From: Perkinsus olseni
Taxonomy: Eukaryota; Perkinsozoa; Perkinsida; Perkinsidae
Assembly (NCBI GenBank): GCA_013115135.1
Contig: JABANP010000092.1
Location: 85,944 to 149,943 of the forward strand
Direction of reading: 5' to 3'
DNA length: 64,000 nucleotides
The notes below the pieces were generated by a model. That model searched no databases. It was not told where the DNA came from and saw only the letters and a list, made by a program, of their open reading frames with translations. The position numbers were made by a program, and so were the translations under genes. How positions within the stretch are numbered: the stretch's first letter is position 1; each line of letters opens with the position of its first letter. Shown one piece after another: positions 11,336 to 23,200 of this stretch.

Positions 11336-12670
11336 CCCCTTGAAGCAGGACTCTTGCCAACGATCCTCTGGAGCCGGCCGTTGTCCGTAATGTGCCTCCA
11401 CCCACTCACCTGAGTGCTCCACTGTCACCACAAAAAGCCAACTTTTGCGAACTCACCAATTTTGCTGTGGCGGATCGACGCCCCTCGACCTTCTTCCATC
11501 AAGGCTAACTGCGAGTCCTTTCTGAGGGAGCAAAAGTCCCCACACCATCAACAGAACGATACCGCTACTTGTTTTCTGCCGGCTTCTTCTCGGCGGAAGA
11601 AAAACTGTCCTGGTCAGTAGGGTTCAACGCCGAGCATATTTCTTTATCCTCTTTTTCGACCAGGTCATCGTCCAAACGCTCCACTTCGCATCGGCACTCA
11701 GGAGGGCAATAATCGTCGTTCCTCTCGAAGTCCCACTCGTAGTCGCTAGGCCTCCTACTTCCCTGAGTCCACAAGAAAACTGAATCTAGCCTGAATCTGC
11801 CACTAGCCTGTATTGACTCAATGCCAAGAGGAAGCGAACTACTCACCGAGTGAACCACAGGAGAGTTCTACTGAGGATCCTAACGCCGGCAAACAGCCGG
11901 GAGTGTCGGGAGTTTTCAAACATCAAGATGAGGAACAGGCCACTTGTCCGCCCCCCGGCCCGGCAGCGCACTTACGTCGATTCCCCCTTCCGTCATCTCG
12001 TGGCGAACAAAACCGTGGAACGGATTTTCATGCAGGAGAATATCTAACGCACGCAGAAGGATACGCGTACAGATATACAGCCATTGAAGAGCCCACCCGA
12101 CGTCATCCGGACGATATTGAACTTGCCAGGCAAGACCTCAGTGGCCTCCAACCCTTGCAGGACCAGATAGTGATACCAGAGGCAGTGCAAGGCGATGGAC
12201 GCTAGGGCTGTGTCTTCACCTAAACAGCAAAGGCGAGAACTCACGGGAGCGTTCTCTGATGCACTCGATAACTACGGAAATCCAAAACGGCACGAAAATG
12301 ACTGAGGAAGTGGCATAGTGGCTGCCTCATCTTTCCAAAATCTGCATGGGGAATTCTTTCCCGACTGTATACCTCCCTCGAACTTCGAAGCCTCGTGAGC
12401 CGTTGCAACGATAAACTTCCTCCTCACTGAGAAGTCCTCACCATTAACCGGATCCCCTCTCCCTCACCTATGGACGTCTGTCCGGCATAGTCCAGAGTGG
12501 CAGCAGCTGCTGCAGATAGAGGTGTCAGATAGGCCAGGACCAGCATGACGATGAGCTCGTTGTAGCTCTCGAAAGTAAGATTCATCCTCAGATGAAGCAT
12601 CGCCGCGGTCGCGATGACGACAACGAACGCCCAGGCAGCCCAGACCTCACGGTCTCCCATCATAGTAGAC

Positions 12671-12729
12671 CTGCCAGATGAACCGTTAAGGAAATGCAAG
12701 ATACGACAAGAGTGCAAGATGCTCCTCAC
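12671..12729 (-). repeat. Module-I intron in copy B (59 nt)
   Basis: Counterpart of 8418-8476, with one base change in the core (CCTTAACG instead of CCTCAACG). Confidence 0.8.
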
Positions 12730-12795
12730 CCTAGCGCGAAATCGGCGAACGTCAATAGCATCTGGTTGTTGGCCAAGACCATGAACACACGGGCG

Positions 12796-12922
12796 CACGG
12801 TGGGGTGAGTGTGGCGGTATATCTTGAAAAAAAACTCGTTTGTTCAACTCACGATGGGGATTAAAATGTGACATCTCTTAGCTCTGTATCCGCCCTGGTT
12901 GCCGAGTTACGTGCGGGAGGGT
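12796..12922 (+). repeat. Left terminal inverted repeat
   Basis: 127 bp, perfect inverted match to 15376-15502, including an 8-base A run. Confidence 0.93.
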
Positions 12923-13208
12923 TAGACGCATTGAAAAACGCCGAAAAACGCGAGATATACAGCCGAGAGTGGTTCAACGGGAATGTTTTTTGTGAACCAC
13001 TGCTCCCACAGAAATAGAAGTGCTGGGCTATCATAATCTGCTTCCGTAGTTTATCCGTCAATCCCGATTCGTATGACCCCGGCTATTCCCTGCAAAGAGC
13101 GATTCTGTTTTCTTTGTGCTCACCAGCACAACAGGAAGGGAGTTCCCGTTACCAGGCCGTCTGTGCTTGCTAAAGTGAAGCTGGTGTGGGGGGGAGGAGG
13201 CTCTTGGG

Positions 13209-15304
13209 ATGCTGGCGCTGGAAAACTCCCCTAGCCAGATCTGTTCGGCATGCGATATAGGCCTCGGAACCGACCCGAACAAGTACATAAAAGAGTGGGT
13301 TCGCGAAGGAGTGCGGACTCGTCAGTCACAGACTAGAGGCCCTAAAAACGGTACCAAGGGAGAGGTGCCAATGGATTGGCGGTTTTTGGCTTTCTGCGGA
13401 GGAGAGAAGGGCAAGGATTGTTTCTTCTGCTCGAATATGGGTGCGAAGAACACAAATGCCAACAGGAGACGCGGTAAATCTGGTAGGCCTGCGAAAGTCG
13501 CTTCCAGTGAGAGTAAAGGCAAGGCGGAGGGCTCGCGGCTTGGGCAAGAGTTGGGGAGTAGCTCTAGTAGTAGCTCAACCTGCACACAGCCAGTGCTCCT
13601 ACTTGTGAACAAGGACGTTCTTGGAGCTACCAGTGCTGCCGGGTCTGACGAAGTCATTGAGTTCTCACAGCTCAGTGCTTCAGTGAAACATGCTCTACTG
13701 GTTGAGACATCCCAGAAGGAGAATCTGGCAGGTCAGGTAAGCACTGGGTGTGCTTCCGCATACCGCAAGCAGCTGGGTCAGCCTAAGGGGAAGGAACTGA
13801 CTATGCCAAAACTTCATGGCAAGCCAGTGACATACCAGCAGGTCTTCTCGAAGCAGTCGAAGCCTCGGCTGACAATTGGCCTGGACTTTCTCAATCGTAT
13901 TCAAACGACGGCGACTATATCTAATAGGGCGCTTGAGAGGATACGACAGCTTCTGCACAGCGAGCTCACCTCAGTAGCAACAGTACCGTCGAAGAACGAC
14001 TTGCAAGAAGATCGCGCCACGATGAAGGCTGACTGGAGGACTATGGAAATTGAAGGGGGTATCGTAGCTATGAGCAAGTCCCCTGTAGATGCTCTGAAGG
14101 ACAAATATGGCTCTGGCTGCATTATACGCCTATCTGGTGATAGCGGCGGAGGCTTCTTCAAGTTGCTTGCAGCCCCTGTCAATGCAATATATTTCACACC
14201 ACGGAAAATCTGATACCCATGCGCCATACCTTCTCTGCATAGGTGATGTTCCTGAAAAGCGGGAGCCCATGGCTAAGATCTGCTCGGAGCTCCGAGCCGT
14301 TTTTGAGCACTACCGGATCATTCTGAGCGGTGATATAAAGTGGCTGCAAGTAATGCTTGGTCTCACCACTACTGGCTGCCCATACTGCGTGAGCTCCGGA
14401 AGATCTGAGTCCCATCGGATGGTCTACGAAGAAGCGGGACCTCTGAGAACTACTGCCAAGTCTAAGGAGCTGGCAGTGGCCAACAAGGGGCGGGTCAAAG
14501 CTCATATACAAGGCCAGAGGTTCGAGCCGCTGTATCAATTTGAAGGTTCGCCGTACTTGGCAGTTGCTTGCCCTGTCCTTCACTTAGGAATGAATCTCGT
14601 CAAAGCGTTACTAGGGAGATATGCAAAAACTCACGAGGCCCGCCAGAAGATTCAGAAGTTTCTTAGGGACAACTATGGAGTTGCACCGTCCTTGCCCACC
14701 CTCGTCGTCAACCCTAGACCGTAAGTTTATACAGTCCCTATCCCTCACCGGGAAGGACTGTGCTACACTGGCAACTAGAATCGCTGGGCAATCCGGCGCA
14801 GAAGCTCTGTGGGAGTCGGCAGGTTACGATGCCGAAGCGGCGACTATCATCAGGCTCTGGGGCGAGGTCCGCCATCTGGTTTACTCGGAGCATAGCACCG
14901 ACGGTGAAGAGGACGGAGGGAATTGGATTGATCAAGTAGAGGGGTATCTCAGGGACATGTCGAGAGCCGTGGCTGAGCTGGGCCTCCCAGTAACCCTGAG
15001 TCTGCATGTCACCTTGCATCACTTGCTCGATAGCCTGGAGGCTCTGGATCAAGCTGGCGTTGCTGCTTGGTCCGTGACCGAAGAAAGTGTCGAATCCCTC
15101 CATGGCGTGATCAACCGAGAGTCCAGCGTGAGCATGGTGAAGTGCATGACGACCTCAGATGCCATCAAGCATCTTGGAGTTACATACAACTCAAAGCGGC
15201 AACTGGGAAAGCCGACCAAAGGGTCACAGGTCTCCCCCAGGCCTCGTCGATCATGCGCAAAGTATAGAGATGCCCTTTCTTCCAGTAGTAGTTCCTCATC
15301 GTAA
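13209..15304 (+). pseudogene. Transposase-like gene with two frame breaks
   Basis: Three consecutive frames read as one protein: 13209 to about 14195, then about 14195-14722, then about 14735-15304. The first break near 14195 is a frameshift; the second could be a frameshift or a very short intron (GTAAGTTTATACAG at 14721-14734). Visible features: two CxxC pairs near the N-terminus (CSAC, CFFC), a basic segment (NRRRGKSGR), then GDSGGGFFKL, GDIKWLQVMLGL followed by CPYC, and EESVESLHGVIN, ending in a serine run. The spaced D, D and E suggest an RNase H-fold DDE transposase; similar GDxGGGFFK and CxxC patterns occur, from memory, in repeat-derived animal proteins. The residue roles are inference. 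Confidence 0.6.
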
Positions 15305-15375
15305 TTATTTCCATCATAATTGACGTTTTTGAAGTTCAACTGGTTGCGTTATGTTGACTGGAAGTATCGAGTGAG

Positions 15376-15502
15376 ACCCTCCCGCACGTAACTCGGCAAC
15401 CAGGGCGGATACAGAGCTAAGAGATGTCACATTTTAATCCCCATCGTGAGTTGAACAAACGAGTTTTTTTTCAAGATATACCGCCACACTCACCCCACCG
15501 TG
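15376..15502 (-). repeat. Right terminal inverted repeat
   Basis: Perfect inverted copy of 12796-12922; followed directly by the CGGGCG target duplication. Confidence 0.93.
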
Positions 15503-16235
15503 CGGGCGTAGGCGTCGTAGCCTTGCCAGGATTTTTGCAGACGCTGGAAGAGCGAGAAATGCGACACAGTATACCTGAGGATCGATCCGGTACCGCAGAG
15601 CCTCGAGCCAGTGAGCCCCTCACTTATCATCCTCTGCGTGGTCCATCATACCGTTCTTCCCAACATCTCGGGCGTCCTTCCGACTCGACCCCTCGTGGGC
15701 AGTCCGTCGCTGTGATAGTCGCCGGACGACCGGGATACGAAAAATCGATTTTATTGGGTTGCACTCGAACCTCTGATAGGAAGAACAGAATGCAAGGTTG
15801 GAGTACCCCACTCCCCACGTCCCAACGACAGCAGCCCGGCCCAGCCTAGGCTTCTCGTCACGATCTCAGCAGCACAAGACATGGTCTAGCTTTGACACAG
15901 CCAAGACGACAGGGAGAAGGCACCCGCGACAGGAGCAACTAATGGACTCGGGGCCTCAACTCTTCGCCGCATCAACAAGACAGCCACAGGAGAATCTTCC
16001 CCCTCACTCACCTCGATGGTGTCAGCGGCATTGGCGATGTCAGAGGTCTTCGGTAGAGGAAGCCTGACGAGTGTGACGATGGTCTACTCGAAAGGGACGT
16101 GGCCACCGATCTCGACCCTACCGGAGCCATCGTGTGAGCAGCTTGACTTCGAGGGACTGGGCAACGATGGAGGCGTGAAGGGCGAAGCAGACAGATAGTA
16201 AAAGAAGTACAGTACTGGCAGCCAAGTTGAGAATC

Positions 16236-16333
16236 CTGAGGAATAAAAATAGACGACTGCAGGGATAGAACCCACGCCCTTCTAATTGGAAGAGCGACGG
16301 CGTAACCAACTAGACTGGTCAGACGGTACTCAC
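16236..16333 (-). repeat. tRNA-like intron in copy B (98 nt, sense)
   Basis: Counterpart of 9250-9347. Two base changes (GTTGGTTACGCCG here against GTGGGTTACGGCG in copy A) fall in the D-arm-like part. Confidence 0.75.
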
Positions 16334-16757
16334 CAGATGAACCATAGCCACGACGGGACTTCCTTCGGTTGAGGTATATCAGGTGGTATCATACCACAAT
16401 AAATAGAGTGAACACTCACAGCAAGAGCCACCGAGTTGACAGTAAGGTACGTGTCCATCCTGGAGATAGTCAGGCCAAAAAGATCTCTCAAATCCTCACG
16501 ATACAAATCAATCTGGAAGAACGCCTCAACCCGCGCCTCAGCGACAGCGTTGACGCCCCTGAGCACCACTGTAGTACTCAGAAGGAATGCGGCTAACCTG
16601 CCTGGTCAATTCTCATATCCTGAACTTGATGGACCGCCCATTGCCTCAGCGTTTGATCCAATACGAAGGCTGCCTTGTTATAAGAGAACAGCGCCCCTGC
16701 TGTGGAGCCGGCCAAAGAAGCGACCCCCGCGACTGTTGCTGCAGCTGCGGTTGCCAT

Positions 16758-17217
16758 GATAATCTATTATACAAATTAAAAACAATCTTACATGCAGATC
16801 ATTACAAAAATATCAGACCAATTATTATAAGTAGTAAATTATCAATTAGCAATGATTTGACCTTTTCTTGATGATCTTCATTCGAGATTGTTCCAATACG
16901 ATTCAATAATGATGTAAAAATAATTATCAAATCGTATCAAAACAGTCTTTACTGGAGATGATACGTCCCAAGCCGCCGCCATCGTCAACGCAACAATCAA
17001 CATTTATCAGATTCGAAACTGGACACTAACAAGAAGGAGGAGAGATAGACAACGGTCCACCATCATTGGTGTTGAACGGGTGGGACCGCTGTCTTGCCCA
17101 GAGAACGGGGCATTACTAAAGTTTAATAGAAAATCTACGATCCCAATCACAAGGGACATCGTGGGTTAGAGTATCTCAGCTTGACCATGGAAAGATACGG
17201 AATAAGTTCTTACGTAC
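16758..17217. other. Conserved spacer between copies B and C
   Basis: Nearly the same sequence as 9775-10236. The duplication unit therefore includes the intergenic region, and copies A and B inherited a common upstream region. Confidence 0.6.
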
Positions 17218-20200
17218 TCAGTCCACTCGGACACGTATCGCCACCGCCTGCCGATCCTTCGTCAGTCCAGAGACGACGATGGAATCTTCTTGTTGTCCTT
17301 GAGTGTTGATAGCAGCAATGGCGGTATAGCGTTGTACCTCCGGTAGTGTGAGATGGGTGATGGTCCTCCTACCATCAGCCATATTCCAAATATCAATATT
17401 ACCAGACGTCATTAATACCAACACGCCGTACCTTCTACTAAAGGCGATGCCACTTATCACATCAACAGCCGACGATCGATCATCATAGTCGCCGATCTTC
17501 GCCTTACGACGCCACTCCCCATCACCATCAACTTCCAATAGATATAAAGAATTATCAGGAGTGGACACAGCCAAACTCCCTTCTCTAATATATGCTACTT
17601 TCACGACCGCAACCGGCATCGCCAACTCCGACCCCTCGCTGTAGCCCACCAATCGGTCGTCATTAGAAGCCACCATCAAAGAACCATTCACATACTCGAT
17701 ATCCGAGATGTCCTTCCCGAAATCCTCAACCCGACCAGCCTCTTGCGGCGGCCAAACTCCGACAGAATCCGCGTAGACGACAGACTGAGGCGATTCGCCA
17801 GTCGCCGTCATGCCAACAGGCACGAAGAAAGCTCCCGTCCCGCTGGAAATCGGTGTGGTACTCTCGACAGACGCCCGGATGTCATTGCCGGTGGGGATGT
17901 TGAGGAGGTCGAGGACGCACCAAATGACACTGAGAATATACACAACGAAATAAACTGGCGGTAGAGCCCGCTCGGCCGAACACTTCGATCTACCCAGTAA
18001 GAGGACCCGGTTCGAACCCCAGGCCTAACATTTTTCCGTCATTTCTCTCCGTAGGGATTCCCAATGCGCTGAGACAGAGTGATTCCGCTTCGGACGAGAA
18101 GAAATTATTCTACACGCGCAGAGTTGTAACTCTGGGACCTCTCACAAATGTCGACCAAGTCGAGTAAATTCCAAACAACGGTTCGGAACTTGTGTTCACC
18201 GGGGGCGCTTCGCCAGATAGATTCGCCCAAAAACTCACCCGACGGTCCAAGCCAATACCACAACAGTGGAAGCCTGCTTATAAATCGACCATGGTCGTAG
18301 AGAGTAGTGCTGGAAGTCCAATGGGGCACGCTGATGATGATGACGGTGACGCCGCGGTTTGCCATCCGCATTCGGAAGAGGAGGGCGTATCTTCCGAACT
18401 CGTGGAGGTCACGCATGAAGATCCGGTCGATTCCGAAGAACACTTAGTAGAACTCCGCGACCTGACAACATCAAAATTCTCCGTCTCTCCGGAGAGAGAC
18501 CAACCCTACCTCAAACTATCTTCCTTTTTCAGAAAACCAACATGAAGCTCCTCCACCGACTTCTCCAAGTTCCGCAAAGCATTCTCGAGGTCCTCTACAG
18601 ATCTTCGGGGTCGTGAGGGACGACGAGTCAACGTCGTCGTACTAGCCGTTGACACTGTGTCGCTCTGAAAAAAACTTTTCTACTGACTTCTTCTTCCGAT
18701 AAAATTGAGCCGGTCGCTCGACTATCATGTGCTCACTCCGATTCGCTATTTTGGCGAGAAAGTCCAGAAAAAAATATAAAAATTTCTGTTCGGAATACTG
18801 AAATGAATATTTATTATAGAAAAAAATAAATATTTATCGAAATTTTTGGAAATTTTACTATAATTTTTAATAATATAGGAAAAAAAAATATTTATCGAAA
18901 TTTTTTTCACTTTCATTGAATTTATCACAAAACAGCGCCCTACACGAAGAGCAGAAAAAATTCCACCAGAATTTCCCCTCAAAACTAAGTGAATTTTTAC
19001 CCAAAACCATTACGACCGACCCTTTTCTTCTTACCAAGGATCTCTTGAGGACAGGTCGCCATCTGATGTCTCCAGTCACACTGTTAACGTAATAGTCCAC
19101 CTCCGAGTCATTACCACCTACACTAAGAACAATCAAAGAAATTCGATGCTCGCCCTTCCGAGAACACCGATGACAACCACTCGTCTGGTCTCCACGTTAG
19201 AGACGGCATCCGTAACTCAGTCAAGCCAGACACCCGGGTTCGATCCCCGCACCCTGCAATATTACCCGAGCAGTCTGTCGCCATCCGAACCCAGTCCTGA
19301 GGTGTAGATTCTCCCTCTTCCGCCGCGACCGAAGATGACGAGGACGAAGACGACTCCTCCGAACCCTTTCCCTTCGTGCTTCGCTCCGCCCCCGAAGACA
19401 TGTGAAAATCGCTCCTGGCAATCGAACAGGTCAGGAACTGCAACCACCCGAAAAAGTGTATTGAGAATTCATCACAGAATGATCATCCCACGGGTAGCAA
19501 GCTGTCATGTCCCAATTCCGTCAAGTTAGAAATAGCATTCGATTCAGTGAACTGTGGGGATTCGAAAAATAACCTATATCGAGTTTATAATACTAGCTGT
19601 GATTTTATCGACCATTATGATCGTAGAGTTTCATCGTATAATTTAGAAATCACTAATTACGTTAATCTGACTCAATCCGGGTCTGTGTTAACTTAATACT
19701 GGGTTTGGCTTACCATCCGAGATAACGCGCACAATTTCTGGGAAGTAACAGAGCAACTGTCTTTCAGTACTCAAAGACAAATCTTACTCAGGCTGTTATT
19801 TCTGTCAATCCAAACCTCCACCCGTCCCAAAAACAGTACCGTATTTTCTCGAAATCTTTCTTCAAGTCTGACAATTTGCTCTGCTGCATCGCCGACAACT
19901 TGCCACCCGAACCATCATTCTCAGCCGCGAATATCTTTTCCAATTCCCGTTCCTCATCTTCGCACTTTTCCTTCAAAATTTCCTCTGGCGGGGAGTCCTT
20001 CGTGAGGTTGCTCGTCCCCCAGAGAAAATCCCCAGGATTTTTGGTCTGCAAGAAAAACAAATAATCCACCATTCTGTCCAGCTTCGCTCCGCCTTTTTTA
20101 CGTCAATTCCGAGATCGTGCAGCTCATCCTTCACAAAGTGTTGCATCGAGTTGTCGCTCATCACATCTGAACGCAGAGAATCGTCAAGAGTCAAATCCGA

Positions 20201-23200
20201 AAACTCATTTTCACCGAGCTCAACCTCTCCGAGGAATTTTCGAGCAATCGCTTTTCCCACTGGGAGAACGAAGCGATCCCTAGTAGCAACCTACCTCTCT
20301 ATTTTACGTCCTTATCCCACTGTTCTATCAAACGACAATTAATTTACCCCGCAATTTCTAAACCAGGACAAATATTCTAGGAAGCGAAGAGCCTTGAGGA
20401 ATCCTAACTTAGGATTCCTAAGATTAACTCTTCATCAACTCTCTTCATCTATTTGCGTTGTGATTACTTTTACGGGTGATCTAATTTTACTCATCTACAG
20501 CAGTATCTTCAACACATATAGTTACAAGTATCTCTACGACTTAGAATGACACCAATGACATAGACGATGATAGAGCCCGTGGCGTCAGACGAAAATCGCC
20601 TTCCACCGCAATTTCGACTCTAGAAAAAACAATGATCATCAAATTCCTTCCGCCATTACCAGAAGAGATGTCTACGGTGTTGAACTTTTCCGGCAGACCT
20701 CCCCGAGACTCCATCGCCTGGGCGAATACAAAGCACATCCAAAGGTCATTCAGGACGAAAGATATCAGAGCCCAGACACGACCTGAGAAAAGAAGGATAC
20801 TCACTACTCCGAAACTGGGCGAAAAAATCCGAATTTGTGAGTAATTTACCCGCTGTTATCCAGCCAGCATAGTCCATAGTAGCCGCCACGCCAGCTGTCA
20901 AAGGGGCTGCGTAAATAAGGGCGACCATGATTATCAACTCCCATTTGGTGAGGGTCAAATTAATTCGGAAATGTAGCATCGCTCCCGTCGCCACGACGAC
21001 GATGAACACCCATGCTGCCCAGGGTTGTCGATCTCCAATCAGAGTGGACCTACAAGACACTTCATGATTTGGCGAAAGTATGGTATAATAATATATCACA
21101 GATCTAACAATGACCTAACAGAGTCTTCAAATGCTAATTCTCAAGTTAGCAGGGCGGCCCTGCCAGGGCCACACGGACGGTCACACACGGGAAGCAGAAC
21201 ACCAACGCGTGACTGGGTCGTTAGGAAGAGCGAAGGACCACAAGACGAACGTGAAGGAGATGCTCGAGAAGCATCCGGAAGCTGTGCAAGACACAACGCT
21301 ACCTTCGCGTGGATCATCTCTCGCCACCGACGAGAAAAATAACAACCCGAAATAATATGATCGTATCAACCCCGTAATTCCCAACATCCGCCCGAAAAGC
21401 GATTACTACCCCAGGGCGAAGATGCATAGCGTTGAGGAGAAGCTGGTTGGTACCGACGGCCATGCAGACTCTCGCGTAAGCGTCATAACCCTGCCAGGAC
21501 TTCTGAACGTGCTGGAACAACTTAAAGTGGATGTGATACCTGCCAAAACCCTCAGTGACTCCGATATTGTCGATACCATGGTGACACGGACGAGTGTGTC
21601 ACCATACACAAAACGACGCTTTGATCCATCTAGAGACCTAGTGCAGCTCATAAGACGCTTTCTGACATGTACCCTGGCACTGCTGTTTCTCGAAAAGCTA
21701 CCAAAATTCGCCCAAATCACGTCAGATTACAGCGACTATTCAAACGAAGCACGTCTATCAATATGACAATTAATGCTACACCAAAAAACTCAAAGCCCTG
21801 AAGCGCTAAGCCTACACAAATAAGTCTCCAGGCGCTACCTAGCAACAGCAGTGGACTATGATTCTCAATACTACCAGTCCCATCCAAGTCAACGCGGAAG
21901 CCCTCTCGTTCAACCATTTTAGGAAGCGAGACGTAATCACTTCCCATATTACAATCGGTCTCCCTCGCCGCTGACTCTGCCGTCCTTATCAACCTTCGTG
22001 TAATCGTCCATGTCCACTTTCTTCCGCCGGGGGTCCAGACGCTGCAGCCCTGGTATTCGTAGAATAGACGACACTGGACAACACTCGTAGTCCTACAATA
22101 AGAAGCCATCATAAAATATCTAATTTACCACTACTGTATCCTGTATCACAATCTGAGATCCAATTCAATAAGTTGTGCATTCAATAATACCACACGTTAC
22201 TCAAACTGCCCATAAAACTGAGCAAGTAGCCCACGTCGCTCAATCCCAGCCAGAAATCTACTGAACGGTAGAAGTTGAAGAGTTGAGTAAATATTCTAGT
22301 ACTACGAAGAACTCAGGAAGTACAAGCTGATCGCCAATGGCAACCCTTTGGTCGCCGGCAAGCTCTCCCGTAAACTACACGCCATCTTCAAAATTTACAG
22401 GACCACAAATTGCCCAAATACATGAATAAACGAGAAAGACATTCCGAGGGCTCCTCTCCTTCGACGCTTCCCATCAGCCCTTCACCAGTACCCCTAGTTT
22501 TCCCACGACAAGTTCGAATTTTCTACATTCCGATTCGAGCCAAAACCCTGTAGTACCTCAATAGTAGCCGATGCAGCCGCGATATCCTCGGTCCGAGGCA
22601 ATGGCAACCTGACGAGAACGCAGTTTAATTAAATTACAGTTCTGCAAGGCTTAGTGGTTATGTGCGGTCAAAGTAATTACCCTAAATTCAGGCCTAGATG
22701 AAATTATTCATTTTCCTTTTTTTCAAATTAATTGAAGTATTCAGATTAGAAAATCTCCTTATATAGAATCTCTGGATTCATCTTCCAGCAACTCCCTCTT
22801 CGCATCGCCCGCGAATTCTCGTTGCCCTTTCATAAAATTTCAGCCAATAGTATGGTGGGATGGTAGTTATGAAAAACTTGTGTACAACTTCCGGTATTTT
22901 TCATTTCCAGTAAGTTTGCTGAATAGCTCATTCGCGTTTGAATTACCAACGAAATGAAAACTCACGCAACGAAATCTTCATTGACTTTTTCACGGAAGAT
23001 GGTAGAGTACAATATTCTGAGAACAAATTTCGGCGCACTTGAAATTAAGGATATTTACAACGCGTTATTTCCTGAACCACAGTTCAGAATCGCTCAGTGA
23101 GCGACGCTCACGATTTTTCTCAGCATCTCCCCGGAAAGTTCGAAAATCTTGAGTACCTGTACTACCTGAGCCACTGGGTGAGCAGCTTCACCACCATCGA

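Larger units (their letters stand above)
12796..15502 (+). mobile_element. DNA transposon, 127-bp perfect TIRs, 6-bp target duplication
   Basis: The element starts CACGGTGGGGTGAGTG and ends with the reverse complement. The 127-bp ends (12796-12922 and 15376-15502) are identical by eye. CGGGCG flanks it on both sides (12790-12795 and 15503-15508), and copy A shows the empty site ACACGGGCGTAGG near 8534-8546. Inside is one broken transposase-like gene. TIR length plus 6-bp duplication fits few named superfamilies; I leave it unassigned. Perfect TIRs indicate a recent insertion. Confidence 0.93.
10237..16757 (-). pseudogene. Membrane/WD-like family copy B, interrupted by a DNA transposon
   Basis: Same exon series as copy A, from ATG at 16757 to a stop at 10237, over 95 percent identical by eye where compared. 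The last exon is intact here (GFPPFFTPIG to AVAIRVRVD). A 2,707-bp transposon (12796-15502) sits inside the exon encoding SWQGYDAYARV, between the codons for the last Ala and Arg, with a 6-bp duplication of exon sequence. Unless it is removed at DNA or RNA level the protein is truncated after the third membrane segment. Introns 11281-11335, 12671-12729 and 16236-16333 carry the same modules as in copy A. Confidence 0.75.
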
